Source: Phoronis australis
Taxonomy: Eukaryota > Phoronida > Phoronidae
Direction of reading: 5' to 3'
Length of the DNA: 64,000 nucleotides
Assembly: GCA_002633005.1 (NCBI GenBank)
Contig: NMRA01000530.1
Location: 200,072 to 264,071, forward strand
A program made the translations under genes and the position numbers. Within the stretch, counting starts at the first letter, position 1. Every line of letters starts with the position of its first letter. The notes beneath the pieces were generated by a model that was given only the letters and a program-made list of their open reading frames with translations, searched no databases and was not told the origin of the DNA. Positions 37,305 to 49,084 of the stretch are shown here, piece by piece.

Positions 37305-38564
37305 CCTGTTATCTTTTCACCACGGTGTACAAAATGTTTTGGTTTCGTGAAAATGTTTTCCGATTATTTGTTTCCTGATATATTTGACGTTTTTCAATTG
37401 TTTGCAACGTGATTCAGCTTAATGAAGTGATACTTATTTGTTTATTGTCGCTTTCAATAATAGACTATGAGCTGAGAGCACCATCGTTCACCAGTTTTTT
37501 TCGTAACGAGACAGAACACATATTTATTTCCGGACTAACAGTACAGGTCTTTGTTCGTAAACAGCTTGAGCCTGTTGCGGTCATCTGATATTCAAGTTTT
37601 TACGCCTCGTCGGTGCTCCTTATGCTCTTGAATAATTGGTAGTTGCCTAAGCCCCTGTATACACATCACACTTTTTCGTATGCTAAAAAGGTGTGTGTAA
37701 GCAAATGTTCCAACAAAAATTTTTGCTGGTGGTGTGACTCATACACAGATGTGCACAAACTTATGAGCCAAGTTCATGTGACGAAATCGAGAAGGGCTTT
37801 CAATTATCTTATGACATGTTAAGTGCCAGAAACGTACCAGGATGCATGGAAATTTCACTGTTTGGCTACAAAAACAAAAAGTTTACCCCCCTCCCGTGCA
37901 AGACANTATCCTAACCCCCTCTTACTGAAAACGTAGATCCGCCATAGGCAACTTTCACGTATTTAGAAAATTTGAACACAGAGACGTTCTCAATCAAGTT
38001 GTTGTTACTACAGCCTCCACAAACGCACCTTTTCATGTATGAAAAAGGCGACTCTGTGCAGACTTTCCTCACAACTCCTCAGTATTGCACTGGTGAAAAC
38101 AACAATGGTGAAGGCGGTCTTCCAACCATTACGTACATGTACAACCTCGATAACAGAAAAATATTTTTCTGTAATTTTTGGCTTTTTTCTTAGCAACAGG
38201 TATACTAAAGGCAAGTAGATCTCTTAAGAGGTATTACTAAAATTGTTTGTGAGACACAGGGTCATGGTGGGAACTCTTTAAGTCTAATTGCTAAATAATG
38301 AATTGTATAAAGTATATATACAATTACACCATACTGTATACGCACCCCTAAGTGTGGAAACCAGATGTCGCCTAATCCGATTGCCAAAACTATGTCTGAC
38401 CTTCATTAAAGGTAAAACTTCTCGTCTCAGATTATTTACATCAACTAGACTTAGTACACAATCCCAGCAACATTTTATAACGGCGATTTATTGAAACGCA
38501 TCGGCGTCGGTGACCCCCATGCTTGTTATTTTACAGAACACACGACCCGCATCAAAATAAAAAT

Positions 38565-38810
38565 TATTAACGTAGAAACTAGAATTCCAAAATTTGAGGT
38601 ACTCAAAACCCAGAAAAACGTTTACTCACTCCGACGTGACATAATTAATAAAATGCGAATTTTGATCTAAGCCGTTTAAACATTAAAATGGCATCGAGCA
38701 ACGGAAATGATCCGTTTTCAAAATGATTTAAATTATTGATATATTTGTAGGTGAATTTTCAGGTAACTCATGTTCATTTCACACTTTAACAGAGGTGCCT
38801 CTTGTTGTGA
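38565..38810 (+). repeat. Dispersed repeat, copy 2 (partner 2680-2925)
   Basis: Same order of conserved blocks as copy 1, diverged, ending in a shared AGGTGCCT block. It lies just beyond the right end of the hAT-like element. Confidence 0.45.
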
Positions 38811-39249
38811 TGTTATAATTTTCTATGACGTCATCCTTTTGTGACGTCATTCTTAAATCCTGTCAATATATTTTACAGTTCTTTTATACGTTTCTGCTTC
38901 ATTCTATTAGAAAAACATAGCACCTCTAACGGAAAAAAATAATTCCGTGAGCCTGTATTTTTGTGGATTTGTAGTTGGCAAGTACTAATATACAAAATAT
39001 TACTTTAAAAGCAGCGACAAATTTAAAACTGTCCAACCCCCAATAAGCTTGAAGTATTCTGTTCTTGTAATGAACCAAAAGTCGCAAAATAATGATTATA
39101 CCAGACGTTACCTATCGAACTGGTGATAACAACGTTAAGATACATTTGAACACATGCAGTGAACTGTGTAGCTAAGAATTGTCAGCCAGTTTGCAAAAGT
39201 CAAATGAGCGCATTCAATTATTCGAGTCAAACAAAAAGAGTATTCTTAC

Positions 39250-39363
39250 TGTCTTTCTTCTCTGATGCATTAAACTTTTTCCTAATTTCGTCGTTATTCT
39301 TTCGTAAGTCCTCATATTCCTTTTGTAGCTCGTCAACCTGTTTCTCAAAATCGTCGGATTGAT
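39250..39363 (-). CDS. TRADD-N/TPR gene, coiled-coil exon 1
   Basis: 114 bp bounded by CATTTCAG (above 39363) and GACA|GTAAGA (39250), phase 1 at both ends. It reads QSDDFEKQVDELQKEYEDLR followed by KKF and EKK text, a highly charged heptad pattern typical of a coiled coil. It joins the TRADD-N exon upstream (G + AT gives Asp) and the next coil downstream (A + GC gives Ser) without breaking frame. Confidence 0.68.
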
Positions 39364-40126
39364 CTGAAATGAGTGTCACGTAATTTTGTAACAAAATCTT
39401 CATTATAGCATACCGGAAAGCAACGGAATCACAACATAAAGCAGGGCTATGGTGAATTCATCTGTCCGTCATCCGGTGAATTTAGAGATACACATCAAGT
39501 GATTGCAAATAAATTGTTCAGCTTTAGTGTATCTGATTTTGAAGATTTGTAAACAGTGGTAAGAGTGTCATTGCACCGCATTTAAGCGAATTTAAGGGCG
39601 AAGTAGAGGGTTGCCCCAGCCAATGCCCCTACTGGTACGGTCAAAGAAGAAAAACAAAGCAACAGGCATTCCGTTTTGGGCGTGCTAGAGGATATTTTTC
39701 CATTTCGACTGGGCCTCTTTTTGACATTTTAATTATTGGTGCACCGTGTTCCAGAGCTTTATAACTGTTTTGCATTTGTCTGCATTATTTCGTTTAATTT
39801 TAAACTCATCCTTTCCAATTGAAACATAAAGATTCGCCCCAGTAAATAAATGGAGTCTTGGTTGTTTTAGTACCAACTTTGTACTTCGAGTTTACTCTAT
39901 AACATCAAAACAACCTTCCCACAGACACTACATTAGACAGCAAAACAATGTTAGCGACCTTACATTTGGCATATTTCATTCTTGGTGACCAATACTTAAC
40001 AATAGCACTACTGGTTGCTCGACTCGTTTGTATTGTGAGACGTATTATCAGCGCCCGCGGTTTCGAGGCCCAAATGTAAAAGTATACCAAACCTTGTTTT
40101 GATGATTTCAACCAATTCTCGTTCTG

Positions 40127-40370
40127 TCACCTGCAACTACATCATTAGCGCTAATCTTCCAAGTTAAAGACAGGAATCAACTAAAAACTCATACTCTCGA
40201 CCCTATCTCAAAATTAGACGCGATGGTCCTTGGTTTGGGGTCCTTTCCCACAGTTGCCGTGTGGTTAAAAAAATTTAGGTCACGCTTGCCCCTTAAGCAG
40301 ACATTGAAAGGAGTTTTCAAATTTTGCTCCAAATTTTGAGGGTGTTACGGTTACAGAGCATTATTTTGTT
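40127..40370 (+). repeat. MITE-like family member, inverted relative to 60955-61190
   Basis: GTCACCTGC, AATCTTCCAAGTTAAAG, CAGGAATCAACTAAA, ATGGTCCTTGG, CCCACAGTTGCCG and GGAGTTTTCAAATTT occur here in this order. The same blocks occur in the same order on the minus strand at 60955-61190. The copies are clearly related but diverged. Confidence 0.65.
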
Positions 40371-40679
40371 GCAGAGAATTGTATGGGAAATTCAATTTTA
40401 GTATTTCTTAATGGGACAAACCGAGCTTGGTATTGACCATAGAGTATGTGAAATTCACGTAGCACTAAAGAGACTTTATTTGAGAATACTTACAGAGGTT
40501 GGCGGAGTCAAGTTGTAATGTAATGATTTTCATAATAGAGTTTTATTAAGGATATGAAACAATGAAGGAAAAAGGTCATTTTGCAAAACGCTGAAAATGC
40601 CTTTGTATTAATATAAGCACATCCAATATTCCCATGTATTCCTAAGGGAGAATGACTAAAAAGGATGTCATTTCAAAAG

Positions 40680-40835
40680 ACTAAAAATAGTTAATATAGC
40701 AAAAATAACAGGACGAGCGTCAGTAATAAATTGTATTAAAATATTCCCGATGTTTCGAGCGATGCGCTCTTTGATGGGATTATTTTAATATATTTTAGTA
40801 CCGACGCTCGTCATTTTATATTTACTATTTTTACT
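40680..40835. repeat. Long imperfect hairpin
   Basis: GACGAGCGTC at about 40713 pairs with GACGCTCGTC at about 40804. The inward AT-rich arms pair as well, closing on CGAGCGATGCGCTC at about 40757-40770. Outer arms (AAAAATAG at 40684, CTATTTTT at 40827) extend the match. Wider inverted similarity (GGATATGAAA near 40551 and TTTCATATCC near 41160) suggests nested foldback insertions. Confidence 0.6.
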
Positions 40836-41342
40836 TGTTTATATTCTTATCCCTGGATAACTGCACGGCATTCAAGCACCTTTTTGGTTCATTTCAAAAG
40901 ACTTTTATTCGAAAGTGGTTCTAAAATATTTCGAGGGAGATATTTATCTAAACCAAACTACAGTATGATGAAATAAAAATATTTCATCGTCAAGACGAGA
41001 ACTTTTTGGCATTCTCTGTAACATGCCACCTATTAATTTATGCAATATTTTGTTAAGCTGAGGTAAAATTGCAGATTTCATCAACATATGGGAATATTGG
41101 ATATGAAGAAATTCATACAAAAACATTTTAATTTCTTTAAAATTACGTTTCTTTTATTATTTCATATCCTTAGTAAAATCCCGTTGTCATATTCCATGAA
41201 TTGTAACATGACTCGGCCAACATTTTTCGGTTTTGCATGTTTTCGTATATAATGCCTCTTAATTATCTTGAAAACTTGAAGCAATGCGGAAAAGTTGCTC
41301 CAGATTACGAAATATACAAATATACCAAACCTGAAATCTCAC

Positions 41343-41663
41343 CCTTCTCCATATCTTCGACGGTAAAGCTCAACTCTAAGGGAGACCCACTTGTCATCTG
41401 TTTTATCTTGTCGGTTAGCAGAGCGTTTTTTATTCCTTCAGTCAAAAGTCCTCCGCATAGCTTTTGCTTAAACTGCTCCATAGCTTCTTCACTGTCGGAT
41501 GCTATCACGAGTTCAATGCACCCCTTTTTGATACATACTACTTTGACTTTACCACCAGACACGCTTAGTAAATATTGTTTTAAGGTCGAGTCATCTGTTC
41601 GTTGTTCTTCAATGATTTTCCATTCCACGAAGTCGCCAAGCTCACTTTCAATCTTCAATTTTG
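41343..41663 (-). CDS. TRADD-N-like domain exon
   Basis: 321 bp between TTTGTTCTAG (above 41663) and AAGG|GTGAGA (41343), phase 1 at both ends, about 107 residues. The order is strand (FVEWKIIEE), helix (DSTLKQYLLSVSGGK), strand (VKVVCIKKGCIELVIAS), helix (SEEAMEQFKQKLCGGLLTEG), a short helix, then strand (PLELSFTVED). This matches the TRADD N-terminal-like domain, known from TRADD and from many invertebrate and bacterial conflict/cell-death proteins, where it is thought to be an adaptor domain. It sits directly before two coiled-coil exons. The assignment rests on pattern recognition, not a profile search. Confidence 0.65.
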
Positions 41664-42729
41664 CTAGAACAAACATGGATACAAAAGAGATTGAATACCA
41701 TAGTTAACAACAATTGCTGCATTTGACAGACGTCACCGGTTCTGCAGGGTAAACCGGCTACTAAGACATCAGAAGAGCGTTAGGTAGATCTTGCTTCGTG
41801 AGAGAAAAGTAAGACTTCACAAGACCTTGCAAAATAAGAACAAAAACGAGTTTTTCTCAAGCATTCTTAGGAGTCTAATATCATATTAATGTATCCTACC
41901 AGAATGGCGGCCACTGAACTGAATGATCGGTGAAGTTAGATCGTTTATCTGTGTGGTTGGATTCACTGGGTTAAATAGTAAAGGTTTTTCAAGCTGGTGT
42001 CTTGCGGTCTACGGAGCTCAGCTGAGCATCAATCGGTTGTCAATGACGACTTCCGGTGTATGGATCAATCAGGTGCCATGAATAAAACCCTCTGTTGACA
42101 TCCTAACCGGTTGAGGTTGGGCAATTTGACCTATTCGTATACGTTCAACCCTGCCGGTATTGATTGAAGACACCATGCTGTTGCAGTTAACTATATCGCC
42201 TCAGGCTGCTGATGTGGGCGTTATCTAAATAATCAGACCCACCATAAACACATAATTTTTAGTTTTAAAAGTTTTTCAATAACATGGTTGAATAGCTCGT
42301 CAAAAGTACAAGTGAGTAGGCTTTTGAATTTTGAGAATCAAACAAAAATGTGACATTTACTATCTATAATGTTCGTGTAATAGAGTTGTAATTTTATGTT
42401 CATTATTAAATCTGCAGGGTGTGCAACTCAATTAGGCCAATTTTCAAACCCTCAGGCCCTTGTTTAAGTTTAACATGAGCCAAGTGTAATCGTACAATTC
42501 TTGCCATGACTTACCTGGTTGAGCCAGCGGAACCGGTCAAGACAAAGATAATTAACATAGTGTAAAAGGATATCATTGAGAACGTACAGTAGATACACTG
42601 TAGATGCGAAAAATACAATTTTTGGGACTTAGTATAAAATAATTTCCCGATATTGTGGATCCGCCTGGCTCCTTCTTCTGAGGATTAATGATTGAATGGT
42701 TCCCGCTAAACCTTTGTGGCCTTCTGACT

Positions 42730-42909
42730 GTCTTCAAGGACGTGAGTGAGGCGACTTAAATCTGACCCCGCACCGTCTTTTCAAAGGGGGATGTTTGCTT
42801 TAACCCATGTAGCCTCTTTGACACCTCGATCAAACCAAGAACTTTCTATGACCAGTACCCCCATACCCGCTGTCTCGAACGCACGTGTGCCCGTGTCACT
42901 AAGGTGATC
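42730..42909 (-). pseudogene. Penelope-like retroelement C-terminal (GIY-YIG region) fragment
   Basis: The minus strand reads DHLSDTGTRAFET, then SSWFDRGVKEATWV with K/N-P-L and a D-G-A-G stretch, interrupted by a stop. This resembles the region after the GIY-YIG core in Penelope-like elements (E-x-x-W-F-x-R-x-x-K-E-A-I followed by L-N-R-D-G-G). Short and broken. Confidence 0.45.
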
Positions 42910-43446
42910 AAAAACAGCAGAGGTTAAACCAGTCACTCATCAAAGCCCAGTGTAAGGAGCGAGGCGGCTCTTCATCGTCGGAAAATTTATTTTAAAGCAA
43001 GCTCCACAAGTTGTCGTTGATTGTTTTCCGCATCTAGTTATTCACTTGGATGAACGACCTTTTAGAAATGTGGTAACGCATACAGTAGAAATTTTGTGCC
43101 AAGAATATTTTTCTGTAAGCTGTAACGAGGTTTTTGAGATTTCATCTTGAGACATTTATAGAAAACGAAATTTGGTCATGTCATTGAAACCTTGTTTTGC
43201 TATTAATTAAATTCTTTTATTTTTGCTTAAATTTAGTGCACAGTATCCTGAAACTCAATTATTGGTATATACATGTAGGTATGAAGCAAAAATCAAATTT
43301 TATAGGATTTCTTCATTCAGCAAATATGTACTTTTACTTTGTGAACTCAATCTTTTTAGACTCAATTCACAGACCTTCAACGATAAGATCTTACACAGAC
43401 GTAAAAATAAACATAGAATTCTAAATCAATAACCCAAACAACTCAC

Positions 43447-43512
43447 CGATGTGATTATATTCATTTTCTTCTATTTCTAGAAGTCGCTGGCGCTTGAGAT
43501 TGAGCAGATGTA
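43447..43512 (-). CDS. TRADD-N/TPR gene, 66-bp mini-exon
   Basis: Acceptor CTTATTTCCAG above 43512 and an excellent donor ATCG|GTGAGT at 43447. 66 bp, phase 1 at both ends, reading HLLNLKRQRLLEIEENEYNH. It is basic-acidic and probably helical. Too short to identify alone; support comes from both splice sites and from phase agreement with its neighbours. Confidence 0.55.
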
Positions 43513-45683
43513 CTGGAAATAAGATTTCTAAGTCTAGTGAAGGCAGCCGTCTACATGTGTGTCAGGGGTAGACTGACAATGGGTTTATTTGTTAAAACTG
43601 CACTTCCTGAGTGTTTAACTGCCAAAAAACACGAAACTTAAACGGGGGCTCTTAAGGTAATAAACTTAGTATCATAATGATCGTTACTGGACAATCACGT
43701 TGAAATTACCAGCTACCCAAGACAATGATATAGAGTTTATTGGCCTTAGCCAATGCCAGCATTTCGAATTTGAAATTGGCTCTTACACGCATTGCCAGAG
43801 ATATGTGTTGCCGAATCAGTCGGAAACCATTTAACATAGAATAAGCATGACAATGTTTTTCTCTAAAATTGAGACTTTATAAACAGTGGCGAAATGTTGT
43901 TTTAGGAATTATTTGTCTGCGCTAGTTGTTTAGTGTCAGGAAAAGATAGAGTCAACCTAAACGGATTTCAGCCACAATTCTTGAGAAAAATCCCGTAAGT
44001 TCTACATGTAGCATAGATAGTGAATGATATATTTTAGCTATCTGACTTCCCTCACTTTTCTCCTGTCGAAGTAATTTGTCGCTTTAGTTCTTCTCCCTTA
44101 AAACCCGGCACTGTCGATAGTTTTCAACAAATGTTTGGATTTCACAGCACATGTGCAACCAACCACTATACTGCATACATTTAGAAATTCTGTGTACGAA
44201 AACAACTTACATCTTTTCCTTTGGAGATCCAGAACTCGGCTTGTTACAGATCTACAATTCTTAGTTTGGCGATAAATCTCTGTAATAGGATATTTACATG
44301 TATTTTTTAAATTTTATATTTGTTACATATTTTCTATAAGTACACTGTACATGGTGACTCAATCAAAAAATACCCACGTTTTGTCTTATTACATAATCAT
44401 TCCTAAAGAAATCCTTAGCTGTCTTATCAAATGAAAACTACTACGATTGGATGACATTTCCTCCAAATTACAAAAGATGTTGATTCGCTACCGTGTAATT
44501 GCGTGACAACAATTGCTCAAGTATATAACAATTATTCATTACCGGTTGGTCATTCGTAACCTCGACCCAGTAAGTGCCAATAACGTCATGTTTTCGTGTG
44601 GCTGCTCAAACTGTGGCGTTTTAGGAGTGCAACAGTCTCTATAACACATAATTAGAAGGTAATCTGACCCCAAAGACATAATTATTTTAGTATCCATGAC
44701 ATTTGCAACAAAATGGGGGCACTTGAACAATATTTTAACAAGGCATCAAACGGTCATGAATCAGCGATATTTTGTGAATAGACAGAAATGTCATCATCCA
44801 CTAATGAAACTCTCATTGTTTAAACTTAATAGCGATTTATAAAGGAAAAATTTGCAGAACCCAAACCGTGAGTAATTCTGGGCGTCCGTGTGAGTAATCT
44901 ATTTTTTGTTTTCTGCAATTATAATGTAACTTGTTAACATTCAACCAATTTTCCTGGTTGTTTCAACTAAATCAAGAATATACAATGATTGTGGCTCTAA
45001 ACGATACAAAATCCAATTCTAAACCGTGAACAGTCGTAGTCAAGGCCAATTTTCTTGTTCCATACATGAAACGCAAATAGACACAAGCGGTGTTTGTACA
45101 TCCTTCCACAACATGTTGGTAATTAGTTTATAGCCCCAAACATGTAACCCACTATGTTAACATGTAGTAATTGACTTATTGCAAGCTCCGCCCCCTTGCG
45201 TAGTGTCTACTAACAAACATTATGTTTTACCCGGCAAAGTGTTGCTTGGTGGGTAAAATGGCGGCTTGGAAACGAAGGTGTGTCAAGAATGATGAGTTCT
45301 AAAGGTCAGTTAAGTAAGCCGTCACTCAAAATCCTGGCGACAGGTCAATTGTGTCAGACGACCATCATTCTATGGAGATGGCTCATTGTTCTTTGATATG
45401 AAGGTTCTTTTTAGGCAAGCACAACACAGCTTTGTCTGCAAGTGCTGCTGGATGTACTCAGAGTATTTCTATCAAAGAATCACGGTTGATTCAGGACACG
45501 AGGCCCAATACCCTTTTCATCACCAATATTACATCAACACACAGTTTGCTGTGGAACCATTCATTGTTTGTATAGTAACTGACGATGCTTGACTGAAGTT
45601 AAGCGAAACGTCTGTGTATATATGTATATATGCGAAAGTAAACGTAATGTTAAAACTTTTTGCTGTTTCATTTTCATTAGTTT

Positions 45684-45708
45684 ATATAAATAAATAAATA
45701 AATAAAAA
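45684..45708. repeat. (AAAT)n simple repeat
   Basis: About five AAAT units followed by an A-run. Just before it is GCGAAACGTCTGTGTATA (about 45602), a phrase often found at Penelope-like element ends; the link is only suggestive. Confidence 0.7.
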
Positions 45709-45744
45709 AATTTAAATGACATATTTGAGTAAATGTTAGTTCAC

Positions 45745-45963
45745 CTTCGCTCAGGTTGATATGGTCATTGCTGTCTGCCGTTGGTTCTTCTGTTCTGCGA
45801 TATAGTTGTTTGACCTCGGTTAACTCAGGCTCAATTACAGAGGACTCAGCTATAGAAGCATCATCGCTGCACTGCACTGGTTTGTCTTTCTCATAGACGT
45901 TAGACAGGTGTGTCGTAAGTGAGTTATTTTCGCTTGTTCTGTCTTCAGGTGGCGAGTTGTTGT
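45745..45963 (-). CDS. TRADD-N/TPR gene, polar linker exon
   Basis: 219 bp between CCCTTTCAG (above 45963) and GCGAAG|GTGAAC (45745), phase 1 at both ends. It reads NNSPPEDRTSENNS and onward for about 73 residues, rich in Ser, Asp, Glu and Thr, with no predicted fold. It continues the disordered, acidic character of the preceding exon. Together they form a long flexible N-terminal region ahead of the TRADD-N domain. Confidence 0.6.
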
Positions 45964-46152
45964 CTGAAAGGGAAATAATGCTGATTATATCTCCAAAATC
46001 AAATCTCAATAGACAGCGATGCTTTAATTTAAGAAAAAGTATTACAAAAGACGTAAATAGATGCAAATGAAAGTACTATTAAAGTTTTGTTAGACGTACA
46101 CGTGACATGACACGAGGATCTAAATTTACAACGCCCTCAAACAGATGTTCAC

Positions 46153-47010
46153 CTGTTCCAGTACCTAGGAAGCTAATAGCACACTGCTTAGAATGTACGA
46201 GGGTCTGTTCATCTTCGTCACCAGTTGCCGTTGACGACAGCGGGTCTCCAAACCGGCTTGAAAACGCATAGTCTCCACTGCTTGACTTGATAACTTTCCG
46301 ATTCCTTTCATCTTCTTTTGACGTTTGATCTTTTCTTGAAGACAGTTCTTCAGACTCCTTGTCTAGAGAAGCTCCGCCATCAGTGTTTGATTCGAGAACT
46401 TTGGTTTTTGTCTTGTCCTCTTCCGATGTTCTACCATGCCTCTCCTCATCTCGGTAGACCCTTGATTTTGTTTTTAGGGTTTCAGACCGACGTGTTTTCC
46501 GGAATGGAGAATCTTGGTTTCCAGTGCCTAACTCGGAAACATCGCGATTTGTTTGATCTTCGTCAGATAAGCTAGTGCCTTCCCCCAATTTATCTCTTCT
46601 TGGCGACAGTTCTTCAGACTCCCTGTCTAGAGAAGCTCCGTCATCAGTGTTTGATTCGAGAACTTCGGTTTTTGTCTTGTCCTCTTCCGATATTCTACCA
46701 TGCGTCTCCTCATCTTGGTAGACACTTGCTTTTGTTTTTAGGCTTTCAGACGGACGTGTTTTCCGGAATGGAGAATCTCGGTTTCCAGTGCCTAACTCGG
46801 AAACATTGCGATTTGTTTGATCTTCGTCAGATGAACTACGACTTTCCGCCATTTTATCTCTTCTTGACGGCAGTTCTCCGGCCGAGATTTCTGTGCTATA
46901 CGAAGATTTCCCAATCCTAGGTTTTGTTTTAAATTCTTCCGCTATTGCATCTACGTCCGCTCTTGTTCTCATTATATTAATTCGATACACAATTCGTTCA
47001 GTGCAAAGAT
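46153..47010 (-). CDS. TRADD-N/TPR gene, disordered exon with 88-residue tandem repeat
   Basis: Acceptor GTCTAATTTCAG above 47010 and donor GGAACAG|GTGAAC at 46153, phase 1 at both ends, about 286 residues. A repeat of 264 bp (88 residues) occurs twice and starts a third time. Each contains SDEDQTNR.VSELGTGN, DSPFRKTR and SEEDKTKT.VLESNTD. It is very rich in Ser, Asp, Glu, Lys and Arg and almost certainly disordered. The serine-acidic runs look like casein-kinase-2-type sites. Because it enters in phase 1, at least one exon lies further upstream and was not found. If the donor is skipped, the frame stops at 46079. Confidence 0.6.
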
Positions 47011-49084
47011 CTGAAATTAGACAATTTGAATAACAGCGTTACGTTGTGTGTTACACATATAAGCAAGCATGCATTTAGTCACGACCAAGAGCTTGTTACT
47101 CAAGCGTGATACGAAGGATCACAGCGGTCTATTTTTGGGACTATGGACACAGTTTGCAGGTGGTACGCGCATTTTTTTCCTTTTGTTGTACTCTCAATCG
47201 AACTAATGAGGGAGCTTGAGCTGCGCAAATATGATTCAACCTGCTCAAAACCAGTTCCACTCTCATATTGCACATCTGCGATTACTAACCCTAAAGTCGC
47301 CGACGGTTTCGATTTTCTCGTCGGTATTGGAAATGTAAAAGACCTACATGTAATTGGATTTTGGGCCAGTTTTACCTGAGCTTCCCGGGTACCTTTTGTA
47401 GGGCTTTAAATTCCAATTATCTACCACGCATGAAAGAGTATACCAGTGAAGCTATAGCTATTGTAATAGTAGCGTTGTTCTGTGCAAAAGTATCAGGGTT
47501 CGTAATGTTAATTGTAGCCTGTCGATTTTAAAAGTTTCCCATAAGCTGTCTAATAGTTTTGCTATTGTCAGGGAACATACAATTAAAAACACGGTGCTTT
47601 GTATTTTGACAATAGATTTGTCGGTAAGAGGCATGTTTTTAAGTGAATCTGATCTAAGGTCTCATTCGCTACTTGCACGAATTTGACGCTTAAAAATGAG
47701 GTGTTGTGTCCAAACTACATGTACAAATGGTCATGCATGTTTGGAACGCGCGTTTAACATTTGCGTTGCTAAAATTGATACAAAAACCAGGCATTGTGTC
47801 CTAAATAACGATGCACAACAATCATGTTTGAGCAGTGCTGTACTGGTAAAGTTATAGGTAAGTAAGCGCCCAAAGCCCACAGTATCACCTTGAGCAGTGG
47901 ATTTTAAAAGTGTATTGAGTTTTCAAAACCTGATTCACAAACATGTAGGCCTATTTTTGACTCACGAGTAGGTATTTTTTCGAGTCCACAGGGGCAAATC
48001 CAGGATGTCGCAGAAACGGAGCCCAACCAAACTTGGAAGGCAAAGGGAAGCGTTCCAAGTGGTCTCTGAAGGGGGACCAGACACAATTATAAAAGAAAAT
48101 AGCCACGTAGGTCGAACGCCAAGAAACGATATGCTGGCGGCGTTTTTAGTCGCCAGTGGGGTGTGTCCTCGGGGCCCTTCGATCGTTTATTACTAACCAA
48201 TTCAATTCACTGAGTCATCCTCCACATTCAGCTGTACTTCATGGAAGAGTTTTAAAAGCTAAGTATGGTGCCATAATGACTATTTTTACATCTAAAATAC
48301 ATTTATTGATGAAAAACATCAAAGTACTGTGTCATAGCATACCCCAGTCTTTAATTAAGTAGGCCAACGACAATACAGTAGCCCCATCACGAACCCCATT
48401 TAGCGTCAAAAAAAAGCTTGAGACGGCGCTCGCGCCAATCGAAGTGTACATGTACATGTACGACATCATCGTTTCCACGAATTTGGCTTTCACCGTGTCT
48501 CCACAGTATTGGAATCAGCGATGACTGGCCATTTAATTTAGTGCAAAATACGTGGAAAATCAAGGAAACACATTAATTTTTCATTTCATATCAGTTAATA
48601 TTAAAATTGATCAAAATCATTACCTTTAGAAATTTTTATTCAATTATTTAGCACATATTCTAATACGAGCCGGTATGGGAATCCCCGGGAGAGTGACTGG
48701 GGCCGTCGAAACAGCCGGAAAAATAAAACGTTTCCTCTGAATTGTTTTCAGCAATTTCACAATGTTTATTATAAATAGTAGTTTGCTTGATACAAAAACT
48801 TTGAAGTTAGAAACTTTGCATTCATGTCTTTTTCAGTGAAGCCGAAGGTGTGAAGGCTGCGCGATTCCAATACGGGCGGCTGTCGAGTGTGTGTGTCCCG
48901 TATTGGTATAGGCGACAATAGGCCGTTTAATTTGGTGCAAAATACTTGGAAACGTTACAACACGTTACACGGCGTGACAATAATGGACTCTGCGTGTGCG
49001 TATTACTGAAATTGTTTTGGGAAGTTAATGACAGCAGCCCGTTTACCAATATGAAAAAGGAATTCTTTAAAAATGTAGGAGAAA
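47011..49084. other. Upstream flank of the long gene, no exon found
   Basis: Contains the palindromic run ACATGTACATGTAC near 48448 and short open frames without splice support. The first exon(s) and promoter of the long gene should lie here or beyond. Confidence 0.4.

Larger units (their letters stand above)
35323..37947 (+). mobile_element. Degenerate hAT-like DNA transposon in an intron
   Basis: The left end CAGTGGCGGATCTACGG and right end CGTAGATCCGCCATAG form inverted repeats of the hAT type (CAGNG ends). A hAT-type transposase fragment lies between them on the plus strand (36385-36635). Both ends border G/C-runs, and an N gap sits at 37906. I could not find an 8-bp target duplication, so two independent insertions cannot be excluded. 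Confidence 0.5.
31240..46152 (-). other. Introns of the TRADD-N/TPR gene
   Basis: The listed exons cover about 0.9 kb of this 14.9 kb. The remainder holds the hAT-like element, Penelope fragment, dispersed repeats and hairpin given separately, and otherwise AT-rich DNA without recognised content. Confidence 0.45.
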
